Assembly (NCBI GenBank): GCA_963749115.1
Contig: CAVVLP010000006.1
Location: forward strand, 32,160 to 96,159
From: SZUA-36 sp963749115
Lineage (GTDB): Bacteria > Pseudomonadota > Gammaproteobacteria > Xanthomonadales > SZUA-36
Direction of reading: 5' to 3'
DNA: 64,000 bases
Below are positions 34,209 to 44,757 of the stretch, in pieces (position 1 is the stretch's first letter; each line of letters opens with the position of its first letter). Under the pieces are notes generated by a model, which had not been told where the DNA came from, ran no database searches, and saw nothing but the letters and a program-made list of their open reading frames with translations. The position numbers and the translations under genes are program-made.

Positions 34209-35921
34209 TTACCATGTCTCAGATTCATCAGCGGGTGCACCCCGGCGTTCATGCTGATTGCGGAATTTACGTCTCAACAAGCCACCCGGATCATCCGGAA
34301 TACGCCGTAGCCATTGCTCCATGGCCTGTGCATCTTCCTCTGACCAGTTTTGTTCCATCTCAGATTCAGAAGGTTCGCCGGTTTCCTCACCTTCTCTTTG
34401 TTCATCGGACTCTTCATCACTCTGCTCACCTTCCTGTTGGTCTTCAGAGGATTCTTCTTCACCTTGTTCACTATCTTCAGACTCATCGCCTGTTTGTTCT
34501 TCATCTGACTCACCTTCTGAGTCCTGCTGTTCCTGTTGTTCCTGCTGTTCCTTTTGTTGCTGCATCTGTTCAACCAACTCTCGATTGAAGCTGGCATCTT
34601 CCATCTCAGGATCCAGTGCGAGCGCGGCGTCATAGGCAGCAATCGCGGCTTCAAATTCGCCCATCTGCGCCAGGGAATTACCACGGTTATAATGACTATC
34701 GGCCCGATCCGGATCCACCTGGGACCACGATTGACCGGCATTCATGTAATCGCCACTCCGGTAGAAGGCCTCACCGGCAATCTCCGGGTTCTTTGCAAGT
34801 ACCGCAGCTTCTGCGGCACGCTCCTGTTGCAGCGCGGCCTGGGCCTGCTGATCCCTGGTGGCCCACAGATCATCCCAAAGACCTGCATTTGCGTCGGTGC
34901 TGATCAGCAAGCCGGGCAAAACTAACAGCGGCAACACGAACAACAGTCCGCGACGGAAACTGAACGCGACAAATGGCAACAGTATCAATACCAGCCACGG
35001 CCCGGAATCTTTCCAGCGCTCACCCAATGCATCATCCTTTCGTGCAAACTCAGTTCCCTCAACCGAGGCCCAGGGTGAGTTTGCAGTACTGCCCGCAGTT
35101 AGCTCCGAGTATTTTCCGCCACCGGCACTGGCAATGGCTTGCAAGGCGTCTCGCTCAAGACGGGCAACGACGATATTGCCATTGCTGTCACTGACGAAAC
35201 CTTCGCCACTGGGAATCGGTGCACCCTGCACCGTACCAACCGCCAGCACCGATGTGAAAATACCCTGTTTCGCCAGGCTTGCAGCTACATTGGCAGCCGC
35301 GCGGCTACCACCATCGGAAATCAACAGGATTTCACCGCGCGCCATACCGGAACGTTGCAACAGTTCGGCCGCCAGTTGCAGTGCCCGGTCGGGGCGGGAG
35401 CCAGAAACCGGAATCACATCCGGACGCAGGGCCGGCAACATATTCCGGATGGTATTGGTATCGCTGGTTAGCGGCGATACCACAAAAGCATCTCCAGCGT
35501 ATGACACCAGGCCTGTTTGACCCTCCGATGCCGCCTCCAGCATATCGGATAATCTGAAGTGCGCCTGCGCCAAGCGATTGGGTTTCAGGTCTTCCGCCAG
35601 CATGGACAGCGATAAATCCAACACCAGCACACGCGCATCGCGGGAGGTAAACGAACTGTCCGGTAGTTTCTGCCAACTCGGCCCAGCCAGTGCAACTGCG
35701 GCAAGCAGCCACACCAGTCCCGCCAGCCACGGTCCGAAACGGGACGGCCTGGCAGCCGCATTGCCGACACTCAACCAGCGCAACAAATGAGCATCACAAA
35801 CCTTGCTCCAGTCACCGGAAGGACGACGCAGGCGACGCCATAGCAGCGGTAAAATCACGGCCAATGGCACCAGGGCCAGCCATAAGGGGCGTATAAAATG
35901 CAGTGGCAGTGTATCTGTCAT
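34209..35921 (-). CDS. batB: BatB-BatC fusion: VWA and TPR membrane protein
   Basis: 570-residue protein combining two Bat proteins. Two N-terminal helices precede a VWA domain (about 90-280) with metal-site motif DLSLS and SDGGSRAA. Two more helices follow (about 303-345), then TPR repeats (about 350-445; YRSGDYMNAGQSW and AQMGEFEAAIAAYDAAL). A long Glu/Gln/Ser-rich low-complexity tail fills most of 450-540. In other species BatB and BatC are separate. The start overlaps the batA stop. It probably works with BatA and BatD under the MoxR ATPase. Confidence 0.85.
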   Translation of the reverse strand: MTDTLPLHFIRPLWLALVPLAVILPLLWRRLRRPSGDWSKVCDAHLLRWLSVGNAAARPSRFGPWLAGLVWLLAAVALAGPSWQKLPDSSFTSRDARVLVLDLSLSMLAEDLKPNRLAQAHFRLSDMLEAASEGQTGLVSYAGDAFVVSPLTSDTNTIRNMLPALRPDVIPVSGSRPDRALQLAAELLQRSGMARGEILLISDGGSRAAANVAASLAKQGIFTSVLAVGTVQGAPIPSGEGFVSDSNGNIVVARLERDALQAIASAGGGKYSELTAGSTANSPWASVEGTEFARKDDALGERWKDSGPWLVLILLPFVAFSFRRGLLFVLPLLVLPGLLISTDANAGLWDDLWATRDQQAQAALQQERAAEAAVLAKNPEIAGEAFYRSGDYMNAGQSWSQVDPDRADSHYNRGNSLAQMGEFEAAIAAYDAALALDPEMEDASFNRELVEQMQQQKEQQEQQEQQDSEGESDEEQTGDESEDSEQGEEESSEDQQEGEQSDEESDEQREGEETGEPSESEMEQNWSEEDAQAMEQWLRRIPDDPGGLLRRKFRNQHERRGAPADESETW

Positions 35922-36938
35922 GATGTCAGCGCACGCAGCTTGAACGGACGGATTGAAAACAAGGCCGCCAGCAATGCCAGGGCATAAGAAAGACCCAGTG
36001 GCCAGTAAAACAACTCATCCACGGGACGAATGGTTTCAACATCGCTCTCAACCGGTTCCAGCTCATCCAGGATTTCATAAATTTTTTCAAGGCTCTCTGG
36101 CATCACGGGCCCTGAAATAACGCCCACCGGTCTGGTCTGCAATCGCACGCAGGGTATCTTCATCAAGATCTGCAGATGGATTGACCACGCGACTGCCAAA
36201 AAAGTCCTGTACCATCATTTCATCAGCACCCACACCGACGGTATAAACCGTTAGCCCATCACGGGCAGCAAACCCGGCAGCCTGCAGGGGTTGTACCTCA
36301 CCGGAAGTGTTCGCACCATCGGTTAGCAATACGAGCACCCGGTCGGCCGCCGCATCATCCCGCAGACGTTTTACCGCAAGACCAATGGCATCACCGATGG
36401 CTGTTTCCCGCCCGGCAAGTCCGATTTCTGATTCGTCCAGCAATGTAGCGGTGGTTTCGGTATCGAAGGTTAACGGTGTCTGCAGGTACGCACGGCTGCC
36501 AAAAAGAATCAGCCCGACACGATCACCATGACGTCGCTGGATAAACTCACCTGCAACCTTCTTGACGACCTTCAGGCGATTCACAGCAGATCTGTTCAGG
36601 ATCATGTCCTGGGTATCCATGCTGCCGGAAATATCAACGGCCAGCAGCAAATCCCGCCCGGTCACCGGCAGGCTCTCGATCTCGCCAATCCACTGCGGCC
36701 GGGATGCAGCAATCACCAGCAACAGCCAGACCAGCGCCGCAACAAGTGCCAGCAACGGTCTGCGCATCCAGCCTGCCTTACCACCCGCCACTGCCGAGAA
36801 CCAGGGTACACGTAAGGCCTGCAAATCTCCCGCTGGCGAAGCCGGTATCAATAGACGCAACAACCACGGCACCGGTGCCAATAGCAATAGCCAGGGCCAT
36901 GCAATCGTAAATCCGGTCGTGAGTACTTCTTCAGCCAT
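35918..36938 (-). CDS. batA: BatA VWA-domain membrane protein (frameshifted)
   Basis: VWA protein of about 339 residues after correction. Two N-terminal helices, a VWA domain with MIDAS motif DISGS and LLTDGANTSG, and a C-terminal transmembrane helix in the displaced part (WPLGLSYALALLAALF). The frame stops early after YFRARDAREP. Removing one G of GG at 36099-36100 (plus strand) gives RDAESLEKIYEILDELEP, the normal BatA ending. The break is therefore probably a sequence error. It overlaps the DUF4381 gene upstream by eight bases and batB downstream by four. Confidence 0.85.
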
Positions 36939-37398
36939 GCTGTCTGATCCAGTAGCGGCTTAGCTCACTCAACTGATCAGGGTTGAATTTTGGTGCAGGA
37001 TCATACGGACCCGTAGCCAGCACTCCCAGTGATTCCGCTGATTGTATTTCTTTCATTTTTTCAATCAGAAAGTCAGCCCATTCCTGACCATTGAGCACAG
37101 CACAATGCTGGTCGGGAAATGCTCTCAATGCGACCAGTTTGAAAATACGGTTCAGTGTTGACAAATATGCCTGTGGATCACGTTGCGGATCGATGTTTGC
37201 GTTCAGATGGTCAATCCAGCCCAACATTTGCTTACGCCGTTGATGAACCCTGTAACGCGCAAGCACCCGTCGACCCAGCCAGCCCAACAAAACCAGCAGC
37301 AACAGCGCCAGCACCCACCAACCCGGCGCCGGAGGCCACCACGGAACGGGTGCTGCCGTATGAATATCGCGTAATTGTGATAACAGATCCGGATTCAT
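36931..37398 (-). CDS. DUF4381 membrane protein
   Basis: 155-residue protein with one N-terminal transmembrane helix (about 27-48, after PAPVPWWPPAPGWW) and a cytoplasmic helical domain. DUF4381 proteins occur between DUF58 and BatA genes in proteobacterial MoxR operons. It overlaps both neighbours slightly, so the operon is tightly coupled. No biochemical function is known to me. Confidence 0.85.
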   Translation of the reverse strand: MNPDLLSQLRDIHTAAPVPWWPPAPGWWVLALLLLVLLGWLGRRVLARYRVHQRRKQMLGWIDHLNANIDPQRDPQAYLSTLNRIFKLVALRAFPDQHCAVLNGQEWADFLIEKMKEIQSAESLGVLATGPYDPAPKFNPDQLSELSRYWIRQHG

Positions 37399-38321
37399 GC
37401 GCCGCGCCCGACCAGTAAGCGTAATTCGCGACCGAGGACTTCCACCGGGTCATCGGATGTTTTTAACACCATCCAACCACACTTGTGGCGCTGGAACATG
37501 CGTCGTGGGATCGCACCATGCTCACTACTCATCTGATCAAATTGCTGACGTGACCGTTCCTGGTGCGTATCCAGCATGGCGCTGTTTTCGCCGTCAGAAA
37601 TGGGAAACCTGCCGGCGGGAAGAAACTCCTCGGCAGGATCCATCACCTGGCAACCAATGACATCATTGTGCTGGCGCAGGCGCGACAGGTGACGGTGACA
37701 TTGCTCATCCAGATTAAAGAAATCACTGATGATGATGACCAGGCTGCCGGGGCGCACGGCGTGCCGAACGCGCTCCAATGAAACTGAAAGTGGCTTATGA
37801 CCCTGGTGGGCAGTTTCCGGATTTAGCCATTCCACCAGTCCCTGGATAACCCGCATGGCACCTCTGCGGCCACCGGTCGGCCTGAATTCACGGTGATCAT
37901 CCGATGTAAACAGAAATGCCCCGATCCGGTCACCGCGTCGCACCGCGGCCCAGGCGACTGCAGCTGCCAGGTGTCCGGCGGCTACGGATTTAAGTCGTGT
38001 GCGTGTACCAAAATAGAGACTGGGACTGGCGTCTACTACAACCAGCACCGGCCGTTCTCTTTCCTCTTGAAAAATCTTGGTATGCGCCCTGCCGGTTCGT
38101 GCCGTGACACGCCAGTCCATATTGCGTATGTCGTCACCGGGAAGATAGTGACGTGACTCTACATAATCCACGCCGCGACCACGGAAACGCGACCGGTAAG
38201 CACCTGCCAGCGAAGACGCAGCCGGGCTGTGCATGGGTAAGCTAAGCGCGTTGCAACGTGGCTTTAAAGCAATTAATTCGGGGGCACTCAAATGAATGCC
38301 ATTCCCTGGAACTTGAGTCAT
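37395..38321 (-). CDS. DUF58 domain protein
   Basis: 308-residue soluble protein of the DUF58 family, related to VWA domains. The family motif YLPGDDIRNMDWRVTARTG (about 80-98) is complete, followed by VVVDASPSL. DUF58 proteins are constant partners of MoxR ATPases. The gene overlaps moxR by four bases and the DUF4381 gene by four, which supports one transcript. Confidence 0.9.
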   Translation of the reverse strand: MTQVPGNGIHLSAPELIALKPRCNALSLPMHSPAASSLAGAYRSRFRGRGVDYVESRHYLPGDDIRNMDWRVTARTGRAHTKIFQEERERPVLVVVDASPSLYFGTRTRLKSVAAGHLAAAVAWAAVRRGDRIGAFLFTSDDHREFRPTGGRRGAMRVIQGLVEWLNPETAHQGHKPLSVSLERVRHAVRPGSLVIIISDFFNLDEQCHRHLSRLRQHNDVIGCQVMDPAEEFLPAGRFPISDGENSAMLDTHQERSRQQFDQMSSEHGAIPRRMFQRHKCGWMVLKTSDDPVEVLGRELRLLVGRGA

Positions 38322-39328
38322 GGAACAGGAACCAGGTCCAGCAAGCGGTTGACCAGTTCATCGACTGTCACACCATCAGCTTCTGCTTCATAGGAAAGCA
38401 ACACACGGTGGCGCATGACCTCGTGTATCACTGCGTGAATGTCATCCGGTGAAACAAAATCACGGTCATCAAGCCATGCGCGGGCGCGGGCGCAGCGATC
38501 CAGTCCAATGGTGGCTCGCGGACTTGCGCCATAGCTGACCAGGCGTCCCAGTTCTTCGTCCCATTGACCCGCATTACGGGTCGCCAACACCAGTTGCACG
38601 ATATATTCCTGCAAAGCCGGTGCCATGTGCAGATCCAGTACCTGCCTTTGTGCGGTAAAAACCTGTTGCTGGGTTACCAGTGTTCTGGGTTCAGGCTTGA
38701 TACCCAACTCGTCACGGGCCTGGCCACGGGCCAACTCGAGAATATCCTGTTCCGCTTTTGCATCCGGGTAGCCAATCGACACGTGCATCAGGAAACGATC
38801 AAGCTGTGCTTCGGGTAAGGGGTAGGTTCCTTCCTGTTCAATCGGGTTTTGAGTCGCCATCACCAGGAACAATGGCGGCATCTTATAGGTGACCCGGCCA
38901 ACGGTGACCTGGTGCTCACCCATCGCCTCGAGCATGGCAGACTGAACTTTGGCCGGCGCCCGGTTAACCTCATCGGCAAGGATCATGTTGTGGAAAATCG
39001 GACCCTGCTGAAATTCGAAAGTGCCTTCCTGTGGCCGGTAAATTTCCGTTCCAGTCAAATCAGCCGGTAACAGGTCGGGGGTGAACTGGATGCGATGAAA
39101 GTCACCTTCAATACGTTCTGCCAGCACCTTGATGGCCGTAGTCTTCGCAAGACCGGGGGCACCTTCCACCAGCAGGTGACCATTGCAAAGCAGTGCCATG
39201 ACCAGACGCTCCATCAGCCTTTCCTGGCCAATGATGAGTTCGTTGGCCACCTTACTGAGTTCTTTGAACGCCGTGCGCTCCGGGTGCTGTTGTGTTTCTG
39301 TTTGTGGTTTTTCCTGGGTAGATTCCAT
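38318..39328 (-). CDS. moxR: MoxR-family AAA+ ATPase
   Basis: 336-residue AAA+ chaperone of the MoxR proper group. Walker A GAPGLAKTTA, Walker B ILADEVNRAPAKVQ, sensor and arginine-finger regions (QNPIEQEGTYPLPEAQLDRF) are all present. MoxR proteins are thought to remodel or insert cofactors into partner complexes together with VWA proteins. It is the first gene of the operon running to 32481; the 160 bases upstream are non-coding and should hold the promoter. Confidence 0.93.
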   Translation of the reverse strand: MESTQEKPQTETQQHPERTAFKELSKVANELIIGQERLMERLVMALLCNGHLLVEGAPGLAKTTAIKVLAERIEGDFHRIQFTPDLLPADLTGTEIYRPQEGTFEFQQGPIFHNMILADEVNRAPAKVQSAMLEAMGEHQVTVGRVTYKMPPLFLVMATQNPIEQEGTYPLPEAQLDRFLMHVSIGYPDAKAEQDILELARGQARDELGIKPEPRTLVTQQQVFTAQRQVLDLHMAPALQEYIVQLVLATRNAGQWDEELGRLVSYGASPRATIGLDRCARARAWLDDRDFVSPDDIHAVIHEVMRHRVLLSYEAEADGVTVDELVNRLLDLVPVP

Positions 39329-39487
39329 GTGCTAAACCTGCAGTTGCTACTTCATTAATAAAGCTGTGTGTTTTATAGGTACGATACGGCGCTTTTTCAA
39401 CCGTTCATCCTCTCTCATATAGCTGACGTGGTATCAGTGTCATTGGTCACGAACAGGGCTAAATTGACAGGCTTTTTCCGTTAAAAT

Positions 39488-41674
39488 TCAATAATCCTGT
39501 GGATCAACATCAATTGACCAGCGTACCTTGCGCGCTGAAGGAAGTTTTTGGACCCTGGTCACCCAATCATCAAGCTGCCGGTGCAAGCTTGAACGTTTAT
39601 TTGCCTGCACCAGTAAATACCACCGGGTGCGCCCGCTTCTGCGTTCCATCATGGCCGGGAAAGGTCCATAAATGAACGATTCCCCGACGGGAAAACAGTG
39701 CCTTGCCTGGTCCAGAAAGCGTCTGACATCATCTTTCTGAGGGGCATCTGAACGCAGCAGGGCCTGGTAACTGAACGGTGGCAGGCAGGCCGTGTGTCGG
39801 TCCGAGCAGATATCTGTGGCAAAGGCCTCGTAACCAGTACTCAATAAAGTGAGCAGGGATTCATGCTGCGGATAATGCGTTTGCAGAATGACCTCGCCAG
39901 GGAGCTGGTCGCGGCCCGAGCGACCAGCGACCTGCACCATCAATTGCCCCATGCGCTCCAGTGCCCGGAAATCAGCACTGTACAGGGCCTGGTCAAGATT
40001 CACTATGACAACCAGTGTAACCTTTGGAAAATGATGACCCTTGGCCAGCATCTGGGTTCCCACCAGCAAACAGGGTTCACCGTCCTTGACCTGATTTGCA
40101 AGTCGTTCGAATTCACCTTTTTTTCGAACGCTATCACGGTCAAAACGCAGCAGAGGCGTATCAGGAAAGGTCTTGCCCAGGACCTGTTCGAGTTGCTCGG
40201 TGCCCTCACCGGCGCCCTGCAATGCATCCGCACCACAATCAGGGCACATCGCCGGTACGCGCGCGACACTGTCACAGTGATGACACAGCAAGCGGCGACC
40301 GGCCTTGTGCCAGGTCAGGTTGGCATCACAGCGCTGACAAGCAGCATGCCAACCGCACTCATGGCAAAGGATGACCGGCGCATAACCCCGTCGATTCAGG
40401 AAAATCAGCGCCTGCTCACCTTTCTCCAATGTCTTTCCAATGGCATTCATGGCGTGCGACGAGATACCACCCGTCATGGTTTGCTGTATCAGGTCCAGCA
40501 CCCGCCAACGCGGTTGGGCAGCACCGGTTGCACGCTGCCTCAGGCGATGCCAACTATAACGATGGCTCTTTGCATTACTGAATGTTTCCAGCGACGGTGT
40601 TGCGGTTCCCAGCACCACCGGTATCGACAGCCCGGCCGCCCTTTTTACCGCCACATCACGACTGGAATAACGAAATCCATCCTGTTGTTTAAATGAGGCA
40701 TCGTGCTCTTCATCAAGGATGATCATTTGCAACTCGGGCATCGGAAGAAAAAGCGCAGATCGTGTCCCGATAACCAGTCGCGCAAGACCGCTCCTGGCCA
40801 TCGCCCAGGCTTGCAACCGTTGTCTCTCACTGAGGCCTGAATGGGTCACCACCGGTTCGAAACCGAGGCGCTCCCTGAAACGGTTAACCAGTTGCGGTGT
40901 CAGCCCGATTTCCGGCACCAGTAACAATGCCTGACCACCGTTACCCAGGACCTGCTCCAGCAAATGCAGGTAAACCTCGGTCTTGCCACTACCGGTGACG
41001 CCATCGAGTAAATGGCAGTGAAACTCACCCAGGCTGAGACTGATGGCATCCACGGCAAGCTTTTGCTCTTCCAGCAATACTGGCCCGGGTGCGGGGTTCA
41101 GCCGGGCTGGTTGCTGGTCTTCAGATTCGACCCATTGCTGCTCAAGCAATCGTGCCAGGGTTTTACGCCACGCAGGTGTGAGAGCACGCAGGCGTGGCTC
41201 CGTCACTGGCCCCGTTTGCATCTTCTCCAGCAGACCAATCTGCGCCCTGATCCGCCCCACGGGTTCCAGCAGGCGCGCTTCACCGGCCGGTGTCAGCCGG
41301 TATTGCACAGGCGCTGCCGGTATCGTCGCGCCGATCTTCCTGAGCAGCGGCGGTAAGGCATTGAAAACCACTTCGCCGGGCGCGTGTTTGTAATAGCGCC
41401 AGCACCATTTGAGCAAATCCAGGAGTTCACTGGTAAACACCGTGTTCTCAGCATCGGGATAACCAATTACAACTGACAGCTTATCGAGCGGTAATTCACT
41501 CCGGTTTGAAACCTCCACGATCACACCCACCAGTTTGCGGCTGCCAAAGGGCACCACCACACGTTGTCCTGCTAATGGAGTAGTACCATCTTCGGCGGGC
41601 AGGTAGTCAAAAAGCTGTCTCAGTGGCAGCGGTAAGGCGACCCTTAGTACAGGTTTTGTTGAAGTGGATTGCAT
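39488..41674 (-). CDS. priA: Primosomal protein N' (helicase)
   Basis: Replication restart helicase of 728 residues. The N-terminal DNA-binding domain precedes Walker A GVTGSGKTEVY and DEEHDASFKQ. Two pairs of zinc-binding cysteine motifs follow (CHECGWHAACQRC, LLCHHC, MCPDCG). The C-terminal helicase motifs (QMLAKGHHFP, QVAGRSGR) are intact. Monocistronic, divergent from ydbH. Confidence 0.96.
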   Translation of the reverse strand: MQSTSTKPVLRVALPLPLRQLFDYLPAEDGTTPLAGQRVVVPFGSRKLVGVIVEVSNRSELPLDKLSVVIGYPDAENTVFTSELLDLLKWCWRYYKHAPGEVVFNALPPLLRKIGATIPAAPVQYRLTPAGEARLLEPVGRIRAQIGLLEKMQTGPVTEPRLRALTPAWRKTLARLLEQQWVESEDQQPARLNPAPGPVLLEEQKLAVDAISLSLGEFHCHLLDGVTGSGKTEVYLHLLEQVLGNGGQALLLVPEIGLTPQLVNRFRERLGFEPVVTHSGLSERQRLQAWAMARSGLARLVIGTRSALFLPMPELQMIILDEEHDASFKQQDGFRYSSRDVAVKRAAGLSIPVVLGTATPSLETFSNAKSHRYSWHRLRQRATGAAQPRWRVLDLIQQTMTGGISSHAMNAIGKTLEKGEQALIFLNRRGYAPVILCHECGWHAACQRCDANLTWHKAGRRLLCHHCDSVARVPAMCPDCGADALQGAGEGTEQLEQVLGKTFPDTPLLRFDRDSVRKKGEFERLANQVKDGEPCLLVGTQMLAKGHHFPKVTLVVIVNLDQALYSADFRALERMGQLMVQVAGRSGRDQLPGEVILQTHYPQHESLLTLLSTGYEAFATDICSDRHTACLPPFSYQALLRSDAPQKDDVRRFLDQARHCFPVGESFIYGPFPAMMERRSGRTRWYLLVQANKRSSLHRQLDDWVTRVQKLPSARKVRWSIDVDPQDY

Positions 41675-41958
41675 AGCAACGAATTCTAGCAGTCAGGGAC
41701 GGCAAGTATGGAAAATTCATTAGCCTGAATGTTACCGGCGAGCAGAAACTTTATGATGGGAATGAGGGTCTTTTTTAAACAAGCACGCTACACTTGATGT
41801 AATCCCTGGCTCAGACTATTTAATTTAAAGGAACGATCTGATGAAACATCGAAAATGGACGTTAACCGGACTGAAAAATGCCACTGACAACGGCATCGAA
41901 GACCAACCGGAAAAGAGCACAAGTTGATCAATAGAAAAAGCCTGCATATTTGCCATAC
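41675..41958 (+). other. priA-ydbH intergenic region
   Basis: Divergent promoter region of about 280 bases. Apart from a 28-codon open frame at 41841-41927 with a good ribosome site, nothing else is recognisable. Confidence 0.5.
41841..41927 (+). CDS. Possible 28-residue leader peptide
   Basis: Short frame beginning ATG 41841, nine bases after AAAGGA, encoding a hydrophilic peptide (MKHRKWTLTGLKNATDNG...). It lies 32 bases before ydbH. There is no homology that I recognise, and frames this short arise by chance, so it is offered only because of the strong ribosome site. Confidence 0.25.
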   Translation: MKHRKWTLTGLKNATDNGIEDQPEKSTS

Positions 41959-44472
41959 ATGAAACCATTTCTTAAATTGTTTTTGATTCTGTGTCTCGTG
42001 ATCGCAGGCGTTTATGCTGCGACACCGTTGTGGTTGCCATACATGCTCGCCAGGCAATTGCCACCGGGTTGGCAACTGGAAGAATTGCAAAGTGGTTATC
42101 CTGGTGTGGCTGGAATCACAATCGATCTGTTGCGTGTGAAGGGTGCACCCGGACCCGCCGGAATAGCGCTTACCTCATCTGATCTTCGGTTTACATACCA
42201 GGGTCTTAAATCGGACATCGGCCTGGTCTCTGTTGATGTCTACTTGCATACTGCCGAAACCGGTTCTGCTGACTCATTTACGCTGGATGACCTGTCACTA
42301 CCCGTCACGAAATTGACCGGAAAACTGCCCCGGCTAACCATCAGGAAGATGCGCGTGGCCTTGCATCGGAAAAACGACTTACAAGAGGTAGCTGCCCGCC
42401 CACTATTGCTGGATTTCGAGGCCTTTGAACTATCCCCCCGCGCGGATCATGGTTTTCACCTTGGCAGCCAGGCGATGATTGCAGAATCCCTGCGTTTTAA
42501 AGGCCGGCTTGATGTCGATGTAAGTCCGAATTTAGTTAAGGCCTCCATCCGCTTCCCATCCGATACAGATCTACCGCCCTGGCTGGTCGTAGATATTGAA
42601 CAGGAAGACCTGCCGGCAAGCACCACGACCCGTATTGAAGCGATCCTCAACGCGGATCTGGCAAACCGGGAATGGCTTGATTCGGTATTGGCGGGCAGCA
42701 CCGGACATATGTTTACCCGGATCGGCGGCAAACTTGAAATACAGGCAAATTTTGCAGGTCAGGACCTGCAAAACATTGAACGCCTTTCGCTTATAAGTGA
42801 AAACCTGCAACTGGTATCTGGCAATGGAACACTGGACATTAACGCTGAATTGCTTGCAAACCGTGAAGGCGAAGAGATTGTTGTTAACCTTCAGGTACCT
42901 GCCGAAATAGATTACCGGGGCGAAACCACCTTGATTGATGAACTGCTCACCAGCAACATCCCTGGTCTGCAACTCACACCCCGTTCAGAGGCGGTAATTT
43001 CCACGGAGCTTGGTTCCGACAGCAAGTTTCTAATTCTTCCCGGCAACAACCCCTCCATCAGGTTTAACGGTGATATCAAGCTTGATCTGAATTCCAGCAC
43101 TGAGAGTCTTAGCTTACTGTCAAACGGTCTGCAGATTGAAATGGAGGACTTAAACAAGCCGGAATCAACATCCGCAGAAGGTCTTGTCGGGATTGACTTA
43201 AAGGTCAACGCACCCTTTTCCTACACTTCTGATGACCTGCAAATAGCAGCCGACAGTCTGTCCATTGCGGGCGACCTGAAATCACGCAATGGAAAACTGG
43301 TCAGCACAGGCGGTGGCACCATGATGCAAGCCCAGCTAACACCCGGCCCTGTTGCCGTCGAAAAAATTGATATGACATGGCAGGAACTGGACCTGATCGG
43401 GCTGACGGGGACACTGGTCACTCACACACAGGGTTTTATCACTGAATTCGACAATGAAAAATGGACCGGTTTTGACTTTGACATGAACTACACCTTGCGT
43501 GGCAAAACCGATGTCAGCGGCACCGGTACAGCAAAGTTTGCAAGTGGCCCGGAAATACCTTTCGAATTTGCCGGCAATCCGGAGATTCAACGCTGGGACA
43601 TCAAGTTTCCACCTACTACCATCAAGCTGACAAAGTTAAGGAAATTACTATCGGTGGCCCACTTTGAACTTCCTGCTGCAATCAAGCTGGCAGACGGTTA
43701 TATCGAACTTCAGGGTGAAGCTTTGGTTACTGATCGCATCAACGCCAAAATGCTCATTAGCGGTTTTGAAATGGCCGGCTCGATGCACGAAAGCGCCGCC
43801 CGCAATGCCAGTTTCACCTTCGACGCAGGTTACGATAACAGGCTGTGGGCAAATGGCCCGGTCTTCATTGAAGCACTTGATCTTGCGGGGGGTATCGACA
43901 TGACAAATATCAGGTTTGAGCTTGAACTTGAAAGCACGGAACATTTCAAAATGAAAAATCTGTATGCCGAGGTGTTTGATGGTCAAATAGACTCGACAGC
44001 CTGCAATTTTTGGAAAACAGGATGGAAGACACGGCGGTTAGAGCTCAGCCACATCAACCTTTCGCAGTTACTGGCCTATGCCGACATCGATGGTTTGGCA
44101 GGCACCGGTTTTCTCGATATTTCATTGCCTGTCGGCAGCGATGCGACCGGTATACATATAAAAAACGGGGTATTCGGCTCCACCGGTCCCGGCCGGCTTG
44201 CTTATACAAAGGAAGGTCTCGCGGGTAGCAATATCGGTATGCAGGCAATCGAAAATTTTCAATTCAAGGATCTTTCCGGTACTTTAAACTACCAATCCGA
44301 TGGTGCTTACCTGATGGCTATCCGTCTTGATGGTAAAAACCCGGATCTGTATGGAGGTCATCCGGTCGTGTTCAATTTGAATATCAATGGTTCGCTGCCT
44401 GCACTATTCGAAGCCATGTTCATAACCGGCAGTTTCGAGGAGTCGATTTTGAAAGAAATCAAAAGTCGATAG
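41959..44472 (+). CDS. ydbH: YdbH, AsmA/TamB-like envelope lipid-transport protein
   Basis: Large inner-membrane-anchored periplasmic protein of 837 residues: one N-terminal helix (about 4-22) then a long beta-rich region typical of AsmA-like proteins. In E. coli YdbH acts with TamB and YhdP in moving phospholipids between the membranes, and YnbE, a small outer-membrane lipoprotein, extends it. The ynbE and ydbL genes follow, confirming identity. The ATG at 41959 is preferred over TTG 41950. E. coli YdbH is 879 residues, so the length is normal. Confidence 0.88.
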   Translation: MKPFLKLFLILCLVIAGVYAATPLWLPYMLARQLPPGWQLEELQSGYPGVAGITIDLLRVKGAPGPAGIALTSSDLRFTYQGLKSDIGLVSVDVYLHTAETGSADSFTLDDLSLPVTKLTGKLPRLTIRKMRVALHRKNDLQEVAARPLLLDFEAFELSPRADHGFHLGSQAMIAESLRFKGRLDVDVSPNLVKASIRFPSDTDLPPWLVVDIEQEDLPASTTTRIEAILNADLANREWLDSVLAGSTGHMFTRIGGKLEIQANFAGQDLQNIERLSLISENLQLVSGNGTLDINAELLANREGEEIVVNLQVPAEIDYRGETTLIDELLTSNIPGLQLTPRSEAVISTELGSDSKFLILPGNNPSIRFNGDIKLDLNSSTESLSLLSNGLQIEMEDLNKPESTSAEGLVGIDLKVNAPFSYTSDDLQIAADSLSIAGDLKSRNGKLVSTGGGTMMQAQLTPGPVAVEKIDMTWQELDLIGLTGTLVTHTQGFITEFDNEKWTGFDFDMNYTLRGKTDVSGTGTAKFASGPEIPFEFAGNPEIQRWDIKFPPTTIKLTKLRKLLSVAHFELPAAIKLADGYIELQGEALVTDRINAKMLISGFEMAGSMHESAARNASFTFDAGYDNRLWANGPVFIEALDLAGGIDMTNIRFELELESTEHFKMKNLYAEVFDGQIDSTACNFWKTGWKTRRLELSHINLSQLLAYADIDGLAGTGFLDISLPVGSDATGIHIKNGVFGSTGPGRLAYTKEGLAGSNIGMQAIENFQFKDLSGTLNYQSDGAYLMAIRLDGKNPDLYGGHPVVFNLNINGSLPALFEAMFITGSFEESILKEIKSR

Positions 44473-44552
44473 CAAGCCGACAACTGTTCAGGCAAAATTC
44501 AGGACAAGCTGTTAGTGTATGTCGTAGTGAAAAACGAACCGGTGGTGGCACA

Positions 44553-44732
44553 ATGAATCGATTAACAATTCTGGTAGCGATATTATTTCTGGGTGTGGCC
44601 TGTACACCGACCGTCAAGGTTGAGGCACCCGACAAACCGATTGAAATCAATATGAACATCAATATCAAGCACGAAATCCTGATTAAAGTTGAAAAGCAGG
44701 TCGAAGAACTGCTTGAAGATGACTTGTTCTAG
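44553..44732 (+). CDS. ynbE: YnbE-family small lipoprotein
   Basis: 59-residue lipoprotein. Signal peptide with lipobox LGVAC (cysteine about residue 17), then the conserved run VEAPDKPIEINMNINIKHEI typical of YnbE. It lies 80 bases after ydbH and 25 before ydbL, the same order as in E. coli. Known role: an outer-membrane partner that stacks on the C-terminus of YdbH. Start ATG 44553. Confidence 0.88.
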   Translation: MNRLTILVAILFLGVACTPTVKVEAPDKPIEINMNINIKHEILIKVEKQVEELLEDDLF

Positions 44733-44757
44733 TGCTCAGATTTGACAGGGGATCGAA

